Source: Lycorma delicatula
Taxonomy: Eukaryota; Arthropoda; Insecta; Hemiptera; Fulgoridae
Length of the DNA: 64,000 bases
Direction: 5' to 3'
NCBI RefSeq assembly: GCF_047948215.1
Contig: NC_134458.1
Coordinates: 88,739,260-88,803,259, forward strand
Under the pieces are notes generated by a model. The model did no database searches. It was not told the DNA's origin and was given only the letters and a program-made list of their open reading frames with translations. A program made the translations under genes and the position numbers. Position 1 is the stretch's first letter, and each line of letters begins with the position of its first letter. Positions 35,400-46,496 of the stretch are shown in pieces.

Positions 35400-36330
35400 C
35401 TAAATAAAGCTTTAGGAATGGGAAGCTTCCCGGCATCATGAAAGCAGGGCAGGCTCCTGCTCATTCCTAAACCAGCGTCAGCCGGTCAAGCCTTGACTTT
35501 CCGTCAAATTTGTCTACTGCCCTTGCTGGGCAAATTGTATGAACGATTATTAGCTGAGAGGATTTGGACTGAACTGAATGCATCAGGAGGATTTGGACTG
35601 AACTGAATGCATCAGGAGGTCTCTCGCCGGCCCAATATGACTTTATAAGGGGGAGATCCACCGTAGATGCTCTCCGAACAGTGGTGGGTGGAATCGATTC
35701 ATTAGGGTAGGCACCTGGAGGACCAGGAAGATTCCCTTGATGGTCCTCCTGGATGTCCGTAATGCCTTTTATAGCATACTTTGGGCTATAGTAATGAAAG
35801 AATTAAGTAATAGGAATATCAGCTTCTGTTTGAGAGCAGCGATAAGCGACTTTCTTTGAGAGAGAGGTGCCCACGGCAACAGAAGATGGAGATGTTAGAT
35901 TCCATATGCAGGGGAGGATGGCTCAGGGGTTAGTATTAAGTCACCTTCTCTGGAACATCAACTTTGATGGCGTACTGAGGTTGTGCTCCCTAAGACGTCT
36001 CCTTGACTGCTTATGCCGACGACTTGGCAATACTGGTAGCCGGTCGCTCAGAAGAAGAAATGGAAAGGGCAGCAAATACAGCTGTAAAACGGGTGAGCGT
36101 TTGGCTGCGGTCAAGGAGCTTAGAGATGGCGCCCCAAAAAACACAACTGTTAGCGGTAGTAGATCGTCGTAAAATTCGACGCATCAGTATTATTGTTGAT
36201 GACTTCCGAATGGCTATGATGTACCATGTCAAATACCTGGACGTATGGTTTGAAAAATCAGGAATATACAACAAACATCTTCAAGAAGTATCTAATAAGG
36301 CTGAGGTCGTGAGATCAACTCCTTAGGACA
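35400..36330 (+). pseudogene. R1-like LINE reverse transcriptase, broken
   Basis: Reading across frames gives GKLPGIMKAG, TFRQICLLPLLGKLYERLLA, then SPAQYDFIRGRSTVDALRTV, MVLLDVRNAF, and later QGLVLSHLLWNINFDGVLRL. The active-site box AYADDLAILVAG sits around 36009-36044. These are the RT palm and finger blocks of R1/LOA-type LINEs. A 29-bp unit starting GAGGATTTGGACTGAACTG is present twice in tandem (35558-35586, 35587-35615), shifting the frame because 29 is not a multiple of three. Several further indels are present. Confidence 0.78.
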
Positions 36331-36513
36331 TTTAATGGGATCCAGGTGGAAATCCCTTGATGCCAAACGTAAGCTACTACTGTCAGCTGTAACGGCGATA
36401 ATTCTTTACGCTGTTTCAGCGTGGTTTGTTGCCTTAAATAAATAGAAGAATGTAAGACGACTTACCGCACTTCAGCGGCGAGCAACATTAAGGATTACCA
36501 AAGCTACAGAAGA

Positions 36514-37011
36514 ATGTCCTCAAAGGCAGTTGGGGTGTTGATGGGAGTCACACCAATCTGTCTCTGGGCTCTACAGAGGAAAAGAATTTATGAAGGGATG
36601 CCAAAAGAGGAAGCTACTGCACTTCTTACTCAAGAATGGCATGAGGCTTGGGATAGACCGCATAATGGCGCATGGACACACAGGCTTATACCTAGACTGA
36701 GACCGTGGCTGGAGAGGGGACATAGAGATGTAAATTATTATGTCTCTCACATTCTCTCCGGTCATGGAGAATTCGGGGAATATAGATTTGGTAGAAGAGA
36801 GTTCCCCAATTGTATTTATAGCGGTTTGTTGGATTCCCCCCAACACATCTTTTATAACTACCCAAGATGGGAAGACGTTAAAGAGAGTTTACAACTGAGA
36901 GATATCACCCCAAAAACCACAGTCGCGTATATGTTCAGGAGCTTGGAGGAATGTAAAATTATTGAGAGTCTAGCCATTACCATTACGAAAGAAGCTGATT
37001 ATCGCGAATGA
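36514..37011 (+). pseudogene. R1-like LINE C-terminal domain
   Basis: An open stretch of 165 codons reads GVTPICLWALQRKRIYEGMP, ending RYRE-like motifs further on as WHEAWDRPHNGAWTHRLIPR and VNYYVSHILSGHGEFGEYRF. It then shows the position of the CCHC-type zinc knuckle as CIYSGLLDSPQHIFYNYPRW. Two of the expected cysteines are replaced (serine and asparagine at the second and fourth positions). The domain follows the RT in R1-clade elements and is thought to bind nucleic acid. It is the best preserved part of this copy. Confidence 0.8.
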
Positions 37012-37390
37012 GGATCAGATTGAAGCTCAAGAGGAAGACGTGAGGGGGAAGGGTGACAGCCCCCTCCTGAGCTGCCATCTGTCCGTGGTTGCATGGATGG
37101 GCGGTAGCAATGAGGTGCGGGGATTCCTACCCCCTCGTATAAAAAAAAAAAGATGGAGTCCCGGCTGCGATGGCGGGGACCCGGGAATGACACAACCGGG
37201 CCTGTTTCCCCCCACCATACCAATTTGAGGCAGGCAAGAAGAAATTGCAAAAGATCCGAATCGACGGGCCGACCTGCCACGCCGGACATACTGCCGGTAG
37301 GTGGGAAGGCCCGTTAGAGTCACAAGGACAGTTCCCTGGGTAGAGTATTACTTGAAAGCACGGCCGACCCAGGGAGCAGAAAAAAACTCG

Positions 37391-37702
37391 CTTTCGGCAC
37401 GCCAGAAGGCGGAGGTAGATTTCACCGGTGCTAAGTAGGGGATAAAAATGATTTCCACCTTAAGTTAAGAAAAACTTCAAATTTACTCAATACGACAATG
37501 GTTGCATGTGAAAAATGTTTCACACGTTTAACATACGACAAGCCCCATCTTCATACAATTCCAGCAACACTTTGGTCATCCCTTGCCGTATGGGTTGGTA
37601 TATCAAAAATTGTTTCAGACAAAAGTTTTAGGTAATATTTAGAGAACTAACGACCACTTAAAACCTATTCGGTACTGTGCCTATTAAGGGAAGTGTGGTT
37701 TT
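37391..37702 (+). repeat. Dispersed repeat S1, partial copy
   Basis: From CTTTCGGCACGCCAGAAGGC to about AAGGGAAGTGTGGTTTTT the sequence is clearly homologous to 61114-61429, with scattered substitutions and small indels. Shared landmarks are GGTAGATTTCACCGGTGCTA, CAAATTTACTCAATACGAC, and GACAAAAGTTTTAGGTAAT. It starts right after the A-run of the R1-like LINE. It has no coding frame and the superfamily is unknown. Confidence 0.85.
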
Positions 37703-40700
37703 TATTCTCATAATTTATCAATTTAACAGTCCTTACTTAAAATCTGTAGTCCTACCAAAAGTAAAAAACAGTTTTTCAAAAAATGTTTCAGTAACTTTAT
37801 TAAATTTCGTGCTTTATCAAGATTAAAAGTCTACCGTGATGTACAGCGTCCGGGAACTGCTGTCCAAACTTAAAGGACTGATTCTGGATATAAAAATAAT
37901 TTAAAAAATTTATCGCGTATTTTATTTTATAAAGTGTTAGAAAAAAAATTGCGTAATGTGATATAAAAATAGTAAAACTTTTATTTCAAAATTTTTTAAA
38001 GATTTTATTCAACGTTTTTTCGAACAGTACAACTTAATAGCGCAAAATAGTTTAAACAATGAAATAAGGGCATTGATTTCCATAGATATTTTTAACTTTT
38101 ACTTTTATGACGTATTATCTTCATATAGATTTATCACCTTATTTATGAATGCGTTTCGCAAGCCACTAACATAACTCACGTCCTGTTGTATAATTATATA
38201 ATATTTCACATAAAAATCAGAAGTTCTTTTTTAAATGTATTAGGAAATCGGGTTTAAAAATTTAGTATAAGAATGATTTAGTATAATTTAGTTTTCAAGA
38301 AAAATAAAAAAAATGTAGAGAAATTATTACTACATATTACAATATTATCACCGATGGAAAATTAAAATTAATTATACGTACCTCAATCCGAATATATTAC
38401 TAAATTTAACAAATTTCCTTAAAGACAACAATTAAGTAAGCATAATTGAACGTATGACATAATTAATTTTTTAAACTGTAAATAATTATCATTGTCGACT
38501 TAAATGCGTATATGTATGACGACCACCATTAATAGATTACATCTCCGTCTCTCCCTTTCTCGCACGCTAGCACGCGTAGGCGTGTACATAAGTACGGTAA
38601 GTGTATATGTGCGTATGTGTATAAATACACATATTCAAGTCAGTAAACATGATGAGATTTCTAGTTGAATTTCCCAGTTGATTGATAATACATTTGTTAA
38701 TTAGTGTATGTCAGACATTCATTATAGGACAGACATTGTAATTTAGTTTACACGACCGTATGCTACTAATGGAAACTACCTTAATACAGATAGGCTAAAG
38801 TGGATTAACAATACCTAAATATTGGACCTCTTATTATTGCTTATTAATAAAATTAATCGTTTATCTTCAGTATCGTTTAAGCTTTATAAAAGCTTTCTGT
38901 ATGTATTGTAATGTTTCATTTACCTTCATTTCATTCTATAAATAATATAAATAAACGCCACAACATCGAAAAGTAATTACAGTCTTTAAAATGAGAAAAA
39001 AAACTGTTCATACAAATACATTAATGTCCAAAAACGCTTCGTTTTCCTACATTTTCTTTTTTATGTTTTTTTATTAACGGAAATTCATACCTCAAGAAAA
39101 AAATTTAAAATTTTTATGTAATACGGTATATAATATGTTTAATTTGTAGATCTCGAACTTTTACGCTTAAAAAATTTCAAAATAATGGCCGTTTTAAACT
39201 AGAAATAGTATCTTGTTTATTTCCTATTTTTTTTTTTTTTTTAAACTATGTCTCCTCATTTATTGAAATATGATTTCTTCTAATTGAAATATCGTTATAA
39301 CGCGTCGACGCTTGTATTGCATAACAAAGAAGAAACCTGACTAAACTTTGAGCCAAATTTTCCTGTACTATGAAAAATATGATACTGATAAAACAGTATC
39401 ATATTTTACGCTTTAAACATTGATTTCTGTAATAAAAATCAATTTTTATTTCAAGTTTTAAGAATAAAGTGACGATAAACAAGCAATAAAAACAAGGTGG
39501 GAGAAAGTAAAAATTTCTTTCTGAGTTTTCAAATCGGTTTATCAATTTTGGACTGCAAGGAAACTATCAAGTTAATATTTAAAGGAAACATTAAGCACCG
39601 TAGTGAAAGATAAGAGGTATTCTGGAAGCTAGCGATTGGCTCGTTATTTGTTATACCTGTTGTTTGTTCAGTCTTGAACGTTGACGTTAACAAACAGTAA
39701 CTCAAGACAATGTACACTGCGCAAATGTATTGTCATATAGATATCATGCACAACATTATGCGACTAAAGATATATTACCCGCAGTTAGTTGTGACTTACA
39801 AGGAAACTAAGTACTCTTATATAAGCGCACGAAAACTAGAACAAAATGTTAATTCTTATTTGTTAAATTAAAATATTCCTTATTTTAAATACGCTGTTTT
39901 AAGATAAAATTATTATCCAAGCCAGCGGATAGTTTTTTATAAGATATAACGTATTTCATAAAATTATGACATACGTTATGTTGACCGAGGCAGACTTTTT
40001 AGTCTTAATTAAGCGGTAAAAATGTAACGCAGCTCTAATAAAAAAACTAAAAAAAAAACTAATAAAATGAAGCATATTAATAAAATTTTGCAAAAATATT
40101 CAATCTAAGATTAGATTACACAATCTTACCGACAAATAGTTATATCAAGAAAGTAAATATACTTGTAAATCTAAATACACTAGTTCTTCCCGTTATATTT
40201 TATTTCATTACTATCTAACATAAAATGAGCAGGAAAATATATATGTTTACGCGGATTCAGGGAAACATGTCTACGAAATTTAAAAAGATTATGTTCACAA
40301 TGTAAATGAAAAAATAAAATTACTATTATCCGTTAAAAATATAATAATCTACACACAACAGACTACACACGCAGATATTTTAATTTTAATTTAGTTGAAA
40401 ATATTGTAAATGATATTCTTACATGTAAAACTGTACAGAAAATTATAAAATTTGACTAAAACGCCAAGCCAATCGGATTTTACTTCCATGTATAAATTTT
40501 TTTGATGTAGAACTCGATTATTCAGTCCAGCCAAACGATAGTCGGAACAAAAAAAATTGAATATCTAATAGTTTTTCCGATTTTATTCCTGATATACAGG
40601 TGTGAAAAAATTTACGCAACCCTGAATTCATTAACCCACTGACGTAAGAAATTTGCTTTTAGGCTGATACTATTGGGTGGATTGGTAATACTTGTCCGTG

Positions 40701-40959
40701 TATCAATAAGGTATACACAACAATCAAATAATCTCTCCCTATTTTGTCTGTTAGTAGCAGGTGTGCTAAAAAAATTATCATGCTTTTTAACAGTCTCAAC
40801 GTGCATTTATTTTAAATCGCAATCGGTTTTTAAGTCCCAGGAAGACTTAATTATAACTTTTCCTAGATTAGTGATACGCAGTAATTAACAATTTCCCTCA
40901 CACTCAAGCGTTTTAGAGAAACCAGTAGTGTAGACAAAAGAAAACGGTCCGACCGGCCA
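37703..40959. other. AT-rich stretch without recognised genes
   Basis: The segment contains the hairpin at 39374-39407 and a short CG/CA/TG-alternating patch around 38565-38632, but no coding or transposon family until the mariner-like remains that begin near 40960. Frames at 39529-39717 and 40612-40888 are not supported. Confidence 0.55.
39374..39407. repeat. Perfect 14-bp inverted repeat, 6-base loop
   Basis: AAAATATGATACTG at 39374-39387 and its exact reverse complement at 39394-39407 surround ATAAAA. Confidence 0.9.
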
Positions 40960-41014
40960 AACGTTTTAAATCATTAATTTTTATTATGTGTCCGTGCGCC
41001 CTTTGAACGATCAC

Positions 41015-42405
41015 CTCGAAAGTCAACAAGAAGGCTATCTAAGTAGATAGGAATTTTATACGGGAATGTCCGCAAAGCGACAAAGAAATTACATCCGTAC
41101 CTTTTTCACGTCGTGAAGGAAATGCGAGAACCCGATCACGGAAAAAGATTCAATTTTTCCAAATGGTTTTGTTCGTTGCAATATTCGGATCATGGATAAC
41201 ATTTTCTTTAGTGATGAGACATGGTTTCACGTAAGTGTCTATTTAAACATCTCAATTCCCCCCGAGGGAGATGAAACCCTCCTTGTGACATTGCCAGTTG
41301 CCACACCACCTCCCGTTCCTAGGCGTGATTGGCTTAATCGGAGGATGTCTTCTTACCCTCAAACTGATCACATTCCACAGTCATCAGTCCGGCCTCATGA
41401 GATGCCACCGATACAGATGCCTCGAGAGACATCCACGTCGGTGAATTCCGCCCTAGTTAAGTTTGCCTTCAAAGAAGACATCAGACACCTAATTCTATCA
41501 CGTAGCCCTCAGGAACTAAGCTAACAGCCTACTCGCGGAAGATCAAACACCCCGCGCCTAACTCTACAAATTCGAACACCACCTAATCCGTATATACCTG
41601 CTTTATAAACGATTGCAATAAACCTTTATGCCACGACAGCATATTAAATTCAGCAAAAAATTATGCCACGACGGCATATAATAATTAATTAGTGATTGAA
41701 GTGCTACTAGCGAGAATAAATATCCCAGAGAACCTCAGGTCTGGTCCGTTAGGGAGCTGAGTATAACCTCTAGTCTCCCACTTCAACTCCAACTTTGAGG
41801 ACCACTTGGATTTACAGCTAGGTTGATCGCAACCAACATTTCCTTATTTGCCCCTTAATAAGTTTTGCACTCCAATTCAACAAAATATCTATGTAAACAG
41901 CCAGAACAACTAATATTGAAGTGCAAGAATCCTCACGTTTTCCACGAGATTATATTAAATTCAAAAAAATACGGGAGTTTAGCGAGCAATTTCTCAGAAG
42001 AGAATATTTTTAGTAAAACAGTAACATCTGAACGCCACCAGCAGATTATAGCTGACTTCTTAGCGTTGCTTCGAGTAGAAGAAGATGAACGCCATTGCTG
42101 GTCGCAGAAAGACTGTGCAAGCCCGCATAGCGAATAACACAATGTTGGTACTAGGTGAGTTCTTTAGGCAGAAACATATTTCCTGTGCCAGATTTGTCAC
42201 CTGGGTCAGATTTATTTCCCAAGGATTTTTTCTTTGGATTTAAAAAAAGAGTTCAAAAATAATCCTCGCACACTTTATCAACTCAAACGGAATATATCAT
42301 ATATCACCGCTGCAACCATTAAAATAGTGGCTGCTAACATAAATATACGTGTTGAAGCCTGTATAGTTGCAAATAGAGGACATTTCGAACATTTATTATA
42401 AGAAA
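41015..42405 (+). pseudogene. Mariner-like transposase, interrupted
   Basis: Blocks in order are RKSTRRLSK and GNVRKATKKLHPY (DNA-binding linker), CNIRIMDNIFFSDETWFHVS with the first catalytic aspartate at 41213-41215, then the insertion. After it come LKCKNPHVFHEI, KTVTSERHQQIIADFLALL and HCWSQKDCASPHS with the second aspartate region (QQDGA in relatives). A decayed third region follows, then LKKEFKNNPRTLYQLKRNIS and RGHFEHLL at the C-terminus. It is related to, but a different subfamily from, the element at 27326-28674. Stops and frameshifts inactivate it even without the insertion. Confidence 0.78.
41250..41887 (+). mobile_element. Unidentified 638-bp insertion within a transposase
   Basis: The segment is GC-richer than its host element and is flanked by a near-perfect 12-bp direct duplication. 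It contains an open frame of about 92 codons up to 41524, rich in proline (LPVATPPPVPRRDWLNRR and onward). It also holds an AATAAA at 41617-41622 and an 18-bp unit TTATGCCACGACRGCATA present twice (41626-41643, 41661-41678). It shows no poly(A) tail, no clear TG...CA ends and no tRNA-like head. It could be a solo terminal repeat or a short retroposed piece. Its identity is open. Confidence 0.6.
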
Positions 42406-42542
42406 ATTACTCTAAGTTATGAAATTAATCAATATATATATTTTAATTTATTTAAATTTAATGAAGTCTTTTACCACATATTAGTTTCTATGTATTTTTT
42501 TTATATGGGATGCATAACTTTCCGCTCTCTCTCTGCAATTTA

Positions 42543-42574
42543 GTATTCGAGTATACAAAATTATACTCGAATAC
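42543..42574. repeat. Perfect 13-bp inverted repeat, 6-base loop
   Basis: GTATTCGAGTATA at 42543-42555 and its exact reverse complement at 42562-42574 surround CAAAAT. Confidence 0.9.
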
Positions 42575-42906
42575 CACAGAATTTAAAAAATCAGAAAAAT
42601 TGGTACAAATTAAAAGAAAAAATTTTTTTAAGTAAAAAGGTAATTAATTATTCAACAACGATTCTATCATTCTACTTATATTCAATCATATAAATGGAAC
42701 ATTTTCTAAAAATTTTGTAGGTATTTAAACAAAGAAAATTAATTCTCTTCTCTTTTTTCTTTTTATAACCATACCTATTAATAACTGGGTAATTATATAA
42801 ACACATCATGCTTCCTTCAATAACTGTAGTAATTTGCTCTTAATTATAATTTATAAAGTATTTAAAGTTATTAAATAATTATAGTTGTGTTTGTCCCAAC
42901 AACAGT

Positions 42907-42937
<31 letters not shown>

Positions 42938-42969
42938 TACACACACGTGCACGCACGCGCGCACACACT
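42907..42969. repeat. (CT)n followed by (CA/CG)n microsatellite
   Basis: A pyrimidine CT tract passes directly into alternating CA and CG dinucleotides. The second part alternates purine and pyrimidine and so could adopt Z-DNA. Confidence 0.9.
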
Positions 42970-43754
42970 ACGCATGATTTGTTTTTATTTATTTATTTAT
43001 TTACAATGATTTAAATGATGCTCACTTTTAAATACAGATGTTTTTAATTGAAACACGAGTTCTATAATAATAAATGGTACTATAATATATTATGGTTCAA
43101 CAAATATTTGTTTAAATATACACATTAATTTTAAACCTGAATTCAATGGTTTAAACGAATTGTATGTTTAAAAAATAGTAGTATTTGGATAATACTTAGT
43201 GAAATTGCAGAAAATTTTGGATTAATGAATCTACACATTTTTATCTCTACCCTTTTTTTTACCAGCTGATGTTTAAAGTTGACATCTCAAACAATTGATA
43301 AAAAAAAATTGGAAAAAAAACAAACGATATTTTTTCAATCTCACATCAGTTATTGGAGTAAAATTGGGAGAAAAATTTACATGTTGTATTTTATACAGAT
43401 GTAATTGTAGATTGAAGTGATGTTTTCATTTTAATCATACATTTATACGCAAATGTATATTTTGGCAAGGGTGTGTAAGTTAAATTTCAATCATGTTAAT
43501 TATAAAATAAAAATAGTGGCATTTATTTATACTGAAATTGTAGTTCATGAATAACCCTTTTAAAAAAATTAATAGGTTGAAGATTTATCACAAAAAAATG
43601 ATAATTTATTTCTATACTTTTGTATTCAGAAAAATAAAATAAATTAATTTTATTTATTTTAAAATAGTTAATTATTAATATTATGTTGTTTTTTTTACAA
43701 AATGACAGCTTAAAATATGTTTTTAAATTAAATAATCGAAATCAGAGGTCTCAG

Positions 43755-43905
43755 CCGATCTCCTTGGTCGAGTCGTTGTTTCAGCCTTTAATCCGGATAT
43801 CCGGGATTCAAATTCCGATCAGGGATGGCATTTTTTATACTACACAAATTTTTAATTTCGCATTTCCACTGCACAAGCTTCGAGTTTTTGTGGTGAATTA
43901 AACAT
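43755..43905 (+). mobile_element. tRNA-derived SINE, diverged
   Basis: The head GATCTCCTTGGTCGAGTCG, the arm TCAGCCTTTAATCCGG and the box B-like GGGATTCAAATTCCGATC match the plus-oriented head of the SINE at 31841-32019, with many substitutions and one extra base in box B. ATGGCATTTTTTATAC continues the match into the body, and the copy fades out near AATTAAACATAAAAC. No target duplication was found, consistent with an old insertion. Confidence 0.7.
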
Positions 43906-46476
43906 AAAACAAATGTGTATTTGATAAAATATTTATCGTAAATTGAATATTTTCCTCGTATTTCTGCTTCAGGGATATACTAATTTTTTATACAATATTG
44001 CAAGTGTTACAGGAATAAAATACATGCTTTTCTACTTAGTATACGAGTAAAGTTCTCGTATAGAATGTATATTTTATACTGGTATAAAGTGAGCAGATAC
44101 TTCGTTTGTAACATGAAGTAATATTATCATTTATATCCCTATTATCCAATAAAGTTTGGAATTTGCGATGATCCTGCTTCGTAATCCACTGGATCTTAAT
44201 AACAGGGTTCAATTAAAGACAATTTGACTGAATAAGAATCTTTAGATCTAGTTAATAATATTTTGAGAAACAATACGTAAACATTTTTGGTTAATCCATC
44301 GGAGAAGTACATTCCTAGATGAATCGCCAGTTAAATTTTAATTTCTGGACATAATTCATTAGACAATCGCTGGAAAATTACATAAACAAATTTTTATTTC
44401 TTCAAATTTCCTAAATAAAAAAATTTCAGAATACGATTGTATGTCGGTAGGCTAAGTACTGGCGATATAGAACCTACGTGCGATACAAAGGCAGATAGCG
44501 TCGATACACCAGTAACTTGAGATCGGTGATTGTAACTTCATGATAAGAACATAAGAAACAATAGGAATAACTCAGTTGCTAATACTGCTTTTAATATATT
44601 TATTTTATATTTCAGCAGAGGTGGAGGCTCTATCTTACCCGAAAGTTACTTAAGACAGTAGCCGAATACTAGACAACCATCTTTCACCGATAAAATTCGA
44701 TTTACTTCTTAAACTAAAAATTCACTGAAGAACAGGTTCAGAATTCTTAGAAAAATGATCTTGGCCATCAATGGAATTATGTGACATATGGAAATAACCT
44801 AATAAATTACCCATTTAGATCTCAGTGGATGATGTTGTATGATACCCATAACTAGAAATGCAATTAATAACAAATAATTGCCGATTTTAAAAGTTTTTTC
44901 TTTCAGCCCTTACAAACTATATTTTAATAATTTAAAAATAAAATGTTAACTTAACGTAGCGTATTTATTAGTAACTGTTGAAACTAATAATAATAATAAA
45001 TATCCCTGGTCGATAATTAGGTGTAATTACAATTAATAATTATCGGGTAATTTAATCTGTGTAACCTTTAGCATGCAGATTCTACATCAGTTGACCTTCG
45101 TTTCAATCTCAGACAAGGGTCTGATATTTTTCCATATACCATTTTCCTCGTTAGAATATATGTTAAGCGTACCAGATATTCTAAGAATAAAATTATTTTG
45201 GATTTATATTTCTGAGTATATTTTAATAGAGTAATTGAAATTGTAAAAGTCTTTCTTCTTCTTTTGTTTATTCAGTGTTGTGAACCTCCTAATAGAATAA
45301 TTAAATCAATTTATCAGAAAAATCAGGCTTTTATGAATGTCACAAATAACTTCCTAAAATATTATTTAATTTAATTTTTATTTATAAATTCTGTAGTCGA
45401 ATAAAGTAAATTTTAATCAATAAGTTCACTTTTAAGTATTACACAAAATTTATTATGAAACCTTTTTCTTATCGAGATATAAAAGTACTTATACAGAAGA
45501 ATCGAGATACTTTTCCATTTTTTCGATTTGATTTTTTGCCAGAAAAGTTTGAATTACGCCTATTCTGTGAACAGGAACATAGTCGTTAATCAAAATTCTC
45601 CCAGAAAACAATTTCAGTTACTTATAACTTTCAACTGGAAACATTCGTATTGCCAATTCTTTTTTTTATTTAATTTTTTTTTGTTATCATGTCATTAAAT
45701 AAAATAAATTTAATCTTACTTATTTAATCTTCATAAGTTAATACCACTCAAGTTTAATACAATAAAACATTGTCTATTTAATCCGTTTTTCCTTTAATAC
45801 TGATTAATCAGTAGTTTTGAAAAACAAATCTACTAAAAAAGTTTTTAAAGACTATTCATGATACTTTTTTCGTATCTTTATAGTTACATTAACGGAAACA
45901 AACGAAAATACTTCATTCATATTAATATAAAAACATCTTCTATAACGATAAATAATGTCCTGATATTTACGTTGTGCTCGATTACAAATATAAAATGTAA
46001 ATCAAAGTAGAAAAAAACATTTTTTTAATAACTAACAGAATTATAATGCAAAATATTTTTAATGAAGAATGTCAATTGGATAAAAGATTTATGAATGATG
46101 TTTGTCCAACACGTGGTTTACAGAAAAAAATATAATTAATAAAATTATTTTTTTTCTTTACTAACTGAACTATTTAAAATAGTTTAAATTTCATCTTATT
46201 TAAATTTTTTAAACATGGTTTCCGCTAATACGATCTAATAAAATTAATAAATCCACCTTACCAGCAATATTTATTAATTTTACTTATTGAATTATTTATA
46301 TTGATTTCATTTTTATGGTTAATTATTTAACTATGCTTTTTTTAATGTTTATTTATTGATTGAATCTAGGTCCAGTGGCAATTCATAATGAAATATGATA
46401 TGATTTTAAAAAATGTGTAAGATTTTTTTATAAATTGAGGAAAAAATTAAATGATGAAAATAAAAAATATATTATG
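43906..46476. other. AT-rich stretch without recognised genes
   Basis: No motif-bearing frames, borders or strong structures were found in about 2.6 kb. Confidence 0.55.
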
Positions 46477-46496
46477 TATATATATATATATATATA
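46477..46496. repeat. (TA)n microsatellite at Helitron left side
   Basis: A TA tract precedes the sequence that looks like the 5' part of the Helitron. Confidence 0.8.

Larger units (their letters stand above)
34550..37387 (+). mobile_element. R1-like LINE, 5'-truncated and decayed
   Basis: This 2.8-kb block is conspicuously GC-rich against its surroundings and carries, in order, the end of an apurinic-type endonuclease, a reverse transcriptase and an R1/LOA-type C-terminal domain. A GC-rich 3' UTR ends in an A-run at 37380-37387. The 5' part of the endonuclease and any first ORF are missing. Many frameshifts, stops and a 29-bp tandem duplication (35558-35615) show that it is dead. The 3' end abuts directly the dispersed repeat at 37391. 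No target duplication was recognised. Confidence 0.82.
40960..42405 (+). mobile_element. Mariner-like element split by a 638-bp insertion
   Basis: Transposase remains lie on both sides of foreign DNA at 41250-41887. The left part ends in the first catalytic region, the right part resumes at the residues that should follow. The junctions carry TCTATTTAAACA (41238-41249) and TCTATGTAAACA (41888-41899), a 12-bp duplication with one mismatch. Terminal inverted repeats of the mariner were not identified with confidence, so the outer limits given are those of the readable transposase. Confidence 0.72.
42406..43754. other. AT-rich stretch with hairpin and microsatellite
   Basis: No gene was recognised. 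It holds the hairpin at 42543-42574 and the dinucleotide tract at 42907-42969. Confidence 0.5.

Noticed and set aside
35941..37323. Several overlapping frames on both strands in the R1-like block
   Set aside because: High GC makes shadow frames long; only the plus-strand frames carry RT, YADD and C-terminal motifs.
41192..41524. A 110-codon frame as a novel gene fusing FSDETWFHVS to a proline-rich tail
   Set aside because: The junction coincides with a 12-bp duplication and the transposase resumes at 41888; the fusion is an insertion artefact.
42907..42969. A regulatory GAGA-type element in the CT tract
   Set aside because: The tract is a simple microsatellite and no gene lies nearby to be regulated.
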